Positions 6,557-9,164 of a stretch of DNA of 9,164 bases are shown here, piece by piece; position 1 is the stretch's first letter; the number at the start of each line of letters is the position of its first letter. Below the pieces are notes generated by a model. The model saw only the letters and a program-made list of their open reading frames with translations, had not been told where the DNA came from and ran no database searches. The translations under genes and the position numbers were made by a program. The DNA is from an uncultured Sphingomonadaceae bacterium (GTDB lineage: Bacteria > Pseudomonadota > Alphaproteobacteria > Sphingomonadales > Sphingomonadaceae): NCBI GenBank assembly GCA_946480515.1, contig CAMLKX010000064.1, positions 1-9,164 of the forward strand. The letters are read 5' to 3'.

Positions 6557-7402
6557 TCAGGCGTCGGCCGTCTCTTCCTTGATGTTGTTGTCTTTAAAGA
6601 AAGTTGCGGCGAAATGCATCTTCGGCCCGGCAAAGCGGAGCGCTTCGGGAGCGTCGAGCATCCAGGCGACCGTGCGACCGGTGTCTTCAGGCGTGAACGT
6701 GGGCTGACCTCCGCCCATGTCCTTCGCAGCATCGCCATATTGCGCGATCAGCGACTCTGTCAGGGTTAGACCAGGCTGAATGTGGAAGCTGGCGATGCCC
6801 AGTTCCCTGTATTCAAGGTCGACAAACTCGGCGAGCTTCGAGAAGGCTGCCTTTCCGGCGGCGTAAAGCATGCCCCAGCCGCCTTCGTCGAGCTTGCGCT
6901 CGCACAGCGTAGTGCCTGCGCCGCTGGAGATGAAAACGATCCGCCCGCCGCCCTGCGGTACCATGACGGACAGGGCGCGCTGGGTGATATGCAGATGATT
7001 GACGAACAGGCTGCGCATCGCGTCTTCCGCCACCTCCGCATTCAAGGCGGAGATCGGCGCCATCGCATAGGGCGACTGGTACATGGCGTTGTTGAACAGG
7101 CCGTCGATCCGGCCCCACTTTTCGATCACCGCGTTGAAGGCGGCATCGATCGAGGCGCGGTCGCCGATATCGAGTTGCAGTCCGAGCGCTTCGCCGCCGC
7201 ATTCCTCAATCTCCCGCACCGTCCGCTCGATGCTGCCGGGAACGGTGACCGTTTGCCCCGATTTCTGGCTGACGAATTGCGCATCGCCTTCCCTGAGCGT
7301 CCGCCCGGTAACGGCGACGGCAAAGCCGCGGCGAGCAGCCGCGAGCGCGGCCGCCTTGCCGATGCCGCGCGTGGCCCCGGTCACTAAAATTGTCTTGCGC
7401 AT
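6557..7402 (-). CDS. Short-chain dehydrogenase/reductase with extended beta-2 loop
   Basis: A second classical SDR, 281 aa, NAD(P)-dependent. It shows TGATRGIG at residues 8-15, LQLDIGD at 76-81, NNAMY at 104-108, FISSGAG at 158-163 (catalytic Ser159 or 160), and Tyr180/Lys184 in YAAGK. Two features stand out. The usual NNAG motif is NNAM. After beta-2 there is a long insert, from TGRTLREGD through to PGSIERTVREIE at about residues 32-67, where ordinary SDRs go almost directly into the next helix. RT in the cofactor discriminator loop suggests NADP(H), as inference. Strong Shine-Dalgarno sequence GGGAGAGG lies six bases before the ATG. It is the middle gene of the - strand unit, 45 bp after the NTF2-fold gene and 44 bp before the dioxygenase-like gene. 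The product likely oxidises or reduces a hydroxyl or carbonyl on the same pathway intermediate. The substrate is not identifiable. Confidence 0.93.
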   Translation of the reverse strand: MRKTILVTGATRGIGKAAALAAARRGFAVAVTGRTLREGDAQFVSQKSGQTVTVPGSIERTVREIEECGGEALGLQLDIGDRASIDAAFNAVIEKWGRIDGLFNNAMYQSPYAMAPISALNAEVAEDAMRSLFVNHLHITQRALSVMVPQGGGRIVFISSGAGTTLCERKLDEGGWGMLYAAGKAAFSKLAEFVDLEYRELGIASFHIQPGLTLTESLIAQYGDAAKDMGGGQPTFTPEDTGRTVAWMLDAPEALRFAGPKMHFAATFFKDNNIKEETADA

Positions 7403-7447
7403 GCGGGGCCTCTCCCAAGTTTCCGACCGCGTCCACCGGCGTGGGGC

Positions 7448-7861
7448 TCAAGTTACATTCTGGTCTAACGTCAGGACGCGATGCGCGAACTTCCAGCCCT
7501 CCAGGGTCTTCACCACCCTGTCGCGATGTCGGAGAGTGAAGAGGATTTGTGTGCCCATAGGTGCCGATCCCGCGTGCACGTTGAAAGTGTAAAAGCTAGC
7601 GAACACGTCCTCGCCGACTTCTTCGATGATCAGATTGAACTGAGAATGCCGGTTCTGACCCTGGCTCTGCTCGACCGACTCCTTAGCTTCGTCGATCTGA
7701 GCCGCGATGCCTTCATACTTCCACTCGAGCCCCTCTATCTCGGTAACGATCTCGGGTGCGTAGAGCGATTCCAATCCAGTCCAATCACCATAGTCTGAAC
7801 AATGGGCAAAGCGGGCGATAAGCTCCCCAATCTCAAACTTGTCCTCACTGGTCAGCATCAT
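7448..7861 (-). CDS. NTF2-fold / SnoaL-like protein (137 aa)
   Basis: A second small NTF2-like protein, first in the - strand unit. The pattern FEIGELIARFAHCSDYGDW followed by LESLYAPEI matches the N-terminal helices of the SnoaL-like fold. The ending HRDRVVKTLEGWKFAHRVL matches the last strands. As in the other NTF2-fold gene of the window, an Asp (23) lies five residues after a Phe (18), and a His (72) follows in NRHSQFN. This keeps a possible Asp-His pair without the Tyr. The two proteins share fold-level pattern but little direct identity, so they are not recent duplicates. Starts ATG 7861 and ATG 7858 are adjacent, with a GAGAGAG purine run just before them. The in-frame start further upstream (7903) lacks such a site and lies in the divergent spacer. 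A dehydratase, isomerase or ring-hydroxylase-subunit-like role is possible, and none is proven. Confidence 0.83.
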   Translation of the reverse strand: MMLTSEDKFEIGELIARFAHCSDYGDWTGLESLYAPEIVTEIEGLEWKYEGIAAQIDEAKESVEQSQGQNRHSQFNLIIEEVGEDVFASFYTFNVHAGSAPMGTQILFTLRHRDRVVKTLEGWKFAHRVLTLDQNVT

Positions 7862-8025
7862 CTCTCTCGCTCTGTGTTTGTTCTGCGACGACCGGCCGGG
7901 CACTGACTCGTCGTGCCAACTTCTTAGGCGAATTCAAATCTTGTGCCAGTGAATGAGGTGCTGTGTAGATTTGGCCCGTTCCAACGTTGCTCATGTATCG
8001 AACGAAGAATGGGAGGATGAACGGC
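7862..8025. promoter_or_regulatory. Divergent spacer between the - strand unit and the SMP-30 gene
   Basis: A 164-bp spacer feeding both directions. It contains two interlocking inverted repeats. CGACGA (7886-7891) pairs with TCGTCG (7908-7913), and GGCAC (7899-7903) pairs with GTGCC (7913-7917). They lie just upstream of the NTF2-fold gene and could be operator sites. A weak + strand promoter-like pair, TTGTGC (7941-7946) and TGTAGA (7964-7969), 17-bp spacer, could serve the SMP-30 gene. The SMP-30 ribosome site GGGAGG is at 8011-8016. All calls except the repeats themselves are tentative. Confidence 0.35.
8011..8016 (+). promoter_or_regulatory. Ribosome binding site deciding the SMP-30 start
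   Basis: GGGAGG, a near-perfect Shine-Dalgarno sequence, ends nine bases before the ATG at 8026. Earlier in-frame starts (TTG 7987, ATG 7993, ATG 8017) either have no such site or touch it, so 8026 is the likely start. Confidence 0.75.
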
Positions 8026-8907
8026 ATGATCCAATTGCCATCGCCAGAGGTCGTGGTCGAGGGCTTCACTCTGCCCGAGTGCCCGCGCTGGTATGATGGA
8101 ACGCTCTACTTTTCCGACATCGCCACTGGGCGGGTCTATCGCCTCACCGCGGAGGACTCCGTTCACCTCGTCCATGAGCAGCCCGATGATTTCGTGGGTG
8201 GTCTCGGCTTCCTTGACAATGGCGACCTGGTGGCCGTGTTGTCCAAGGCCCGTAAGATTTTGCGGCTGGGCCAGAATGGCTCTGCGACCGTTCACGCCGA
8301 TCTTTCTGGATTGTGCCGCTTCGTCCTCAACGACATGTCGGTCCACGCGGGACGCGCCTATGTCAGCCAGCCGGGCTTCGACATCTGGGCGAGCGATGCC
8401 CACGGCATGCCCGACGCGACAGACATCCTTCTCGTCCAACCGGATGGGCAAGTCGCGGTCGCTGCTTCGCAGATGATGTCACCCAACGGCATGGCGATCA
8501 GCCCCGATGGTCGAACGCTTTACGTGGCTGAGTCCACGGCGATGCGGATCACCTGCTTCGACATCGATTCAAGCAGTGGTGCCTTGTCCAATCGCCGTCT
8601 GTTCGGCGCGCTGCCGGATGGCGGCATTCCCGATGGGATATGCCTTGATGGAAGGGGGGCGGTGTGGAGCGCCGTTCCGGTGGCTGCCACCGCCACATCG
8701 TTCGGCGCCGGGCCGGGCGTCATCCGCATCACGGAGGGCGGGGAGGTGACCCATCTCGTTCCCGCGGGCGAAGGCCGTCGGGCACTTGCCTGCTGCGTCG
8801 GCGGAGCGAACGGCGAATATCTCTATATCTGCACCGTGCCCGATTTCGAAGGATCTGCTGCTTTCTCGGAACGGCAAGGGCGGTTGGAACGCGTTCTCCT
8901 GGGCTGA
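8026..8907 (+). CDS. SMP-30 / gluconolactonase / LRE family lactonase
   Basis: A six-bladed beta-propeller hydrolase of the SMP-30/gluconolactonase/LRE-like family, 293 aa with the start at 8026. These metal-dependent enzymes open lactone rings, for example aldonolactones. The metal ligands are all recognisable: Glu18 in LPECPRW, Asn102 in VLNDMSV, Asn154 in SPNGMAISPDGRTLYVAES, and Asp203 in IPDGICLDGRGAVW. The last two blocks are the family's most conserved. No signal peptide is visible, so a cytoplasmic enzyme is expected. It is divergent from the NTF2-SDR-dioxygenase unit and just downstream of the glycosidases. That fits hydrolysis of a lactone formed from an oxidised sugar or an oxidised aglycone, as inference. 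The start is chosen from the strong GGGAGG site. AlkB-like follows on the same strand after 51 bp and may or may not be co-transcribed. The exact substrate is not determinable. Confidence 0.93.
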   Translation: MIQLPSPEVVVEGFTLPECPRWYDGTLYFSDIATGRVYRLTAEDSVHLVHEQPDDFVGGLGFLDNGDLVAVLSKARKILRLGQNGSATVHADLSGLCRFVLNDMSVHAGRAYVSQPGFDIWASDAHGMPDATDILLVQPDGQVAVAASQMMSPNGMAISPDGRTLYVAESTAMRITCFDIDSSSGALSNRRLFGALPDGGIPDGICLDGRGAVWSAVPVAATATSFGAGPGVIRITEGGEVTHLVPAGEGRRALACCVGGANGEYLYICTVPDFEGSAAFSERQGRLERVLLG

Positions 8908-8958
8908 CACAGGAGCTGGAGTTGGAGGCGAGCGGATCGACCCGCACGCGCAAAGGCC

Positions 8959-9164
8959 ATGATGTCCGATTTGTTCGATGAGCCGCTCATGCCTGGCCTT
9001 TCGATCCGAAAGGACATCATCCCGGTCGAGCAAGAGGCCGAACTCATCCGTCAGATCGACCGGGAAGGACTTAGTCCGTTCCGCTTTCAGCAGTGGACCG
9101 GCAAGCGCCTGACGCGATCGTTCGGCTGGAGCTATGATTTCGAGCGCGGCAGCTTCGAACCCAC
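8959..9164 (+). CDS. AlkB-like Fe(II)/2-oxoglutarate dioxygenase, N-terminal part
   Basis: The first ~69 residues of an AlkB-family protein, running off the window end. Recognition rests on GLSIRKDIIPVEQEAELI followed by PFRFQQWTGKRLTRSFGWSYDF and a GSFEP turn. This matches the N-terminal domain of bacterial AlkB-like proteins (2OG-FeII_Oxy_2 type), which have the nucleotide-recognition lid before the catalytic core. Such enzymes oxidatively remove alkyl lesions from nucleic acids, though many AlkB-like members are uncharacterised. The iron ligands (H-x-D and the distal His) and the RxxxxxR motif would lie beyond the window. Starts ATG 8959 and ATG 8962 are adjacent, with AAAGG (8952-8956) upstream favouring the second. 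It is probably a neighbouring housekeeping gene rather than part of the catabolic locus. Confidence 0.85.
   Translation, partial: MMSDLFDEPLMPGLSIRKDIIPVEQEAELIRQIDREGLSPFRFQQWTGKRLTRSFGWSYDFERGSFEP

Noticed and set aside
7900..7920. Sigma54-type promoter on the - strand (TTGGCAC element)
   Set aside because: The TGGCAC half is present but the required TTGC element at the proper distance is missing.

Overview
The window reads as a GC-rich alphaproteobacterial chromosome or metagenomic contig, most like a sphingomonad. The evidence is codon use, tight same-strand gene packing with a 4-bp ATGA overlap, and the combination of small NTF2-fold enzymes, short-chain dehydrogenases (SDRs) and exported glycosidases. 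This taxonomic reading is inference. No RNA gene, insertion sequence or CRISPR array was seen.

Left edge (1-868): the first ~106 bases encode an internal piece of FabG (3-oxoacyl-ACP reductase) on the + strand. At about 103-115 this changes abruptly into the C-terminal side of a selD (selenide, water dikinase) reading frame on the - strand, so both genes are cut at the same point. This is either a real rearrangement or an assembly/contig-end chimera.

Middle and right (939-8907): a glycoside/aglycone-type catabolic locus. An NTF2-fold (SnoaL-like) protein and an SDR form a two-gene + strand unit (939-2209). A divergent pair follows: a Sec-exported GH39-like glycosidase (-) and a GH1 beta-glucosidase with a twin-arginine-like leader (+), sharing a 103-bp control region. 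A three-gene - strand unit comes next, in transcription order NTF2-fold protein, SDR, and a phytanoyl-CoA-dioxygenase-like Fe(II)/2-oxoglutarate enzyme (7861 down to 5442). It diverges from a + strand SMP-30/gluconolactonase-type hydrolase (8026-8907). Thus two NTF2-SDR pairs face inward around two exported glycosidases.

Right edge (8959-9164): the start of an AlkB-like Fe(II)/2-oxoglutarate dioxygenase, cut by the window end.

Working model (inference): GH39 and GH1 remove sugars from a glycosylated compound outside the cytoplasm. The SDRs, NTF2-fold proteins (possible dehydratases or isomerases) and the dioxygenase then modify the aglycone or an oxidised sugar, and the SMP-30 protein opens a lactone. 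The substrate cannot be told from the sequence, and no regulator or transporter gene lies in the window.
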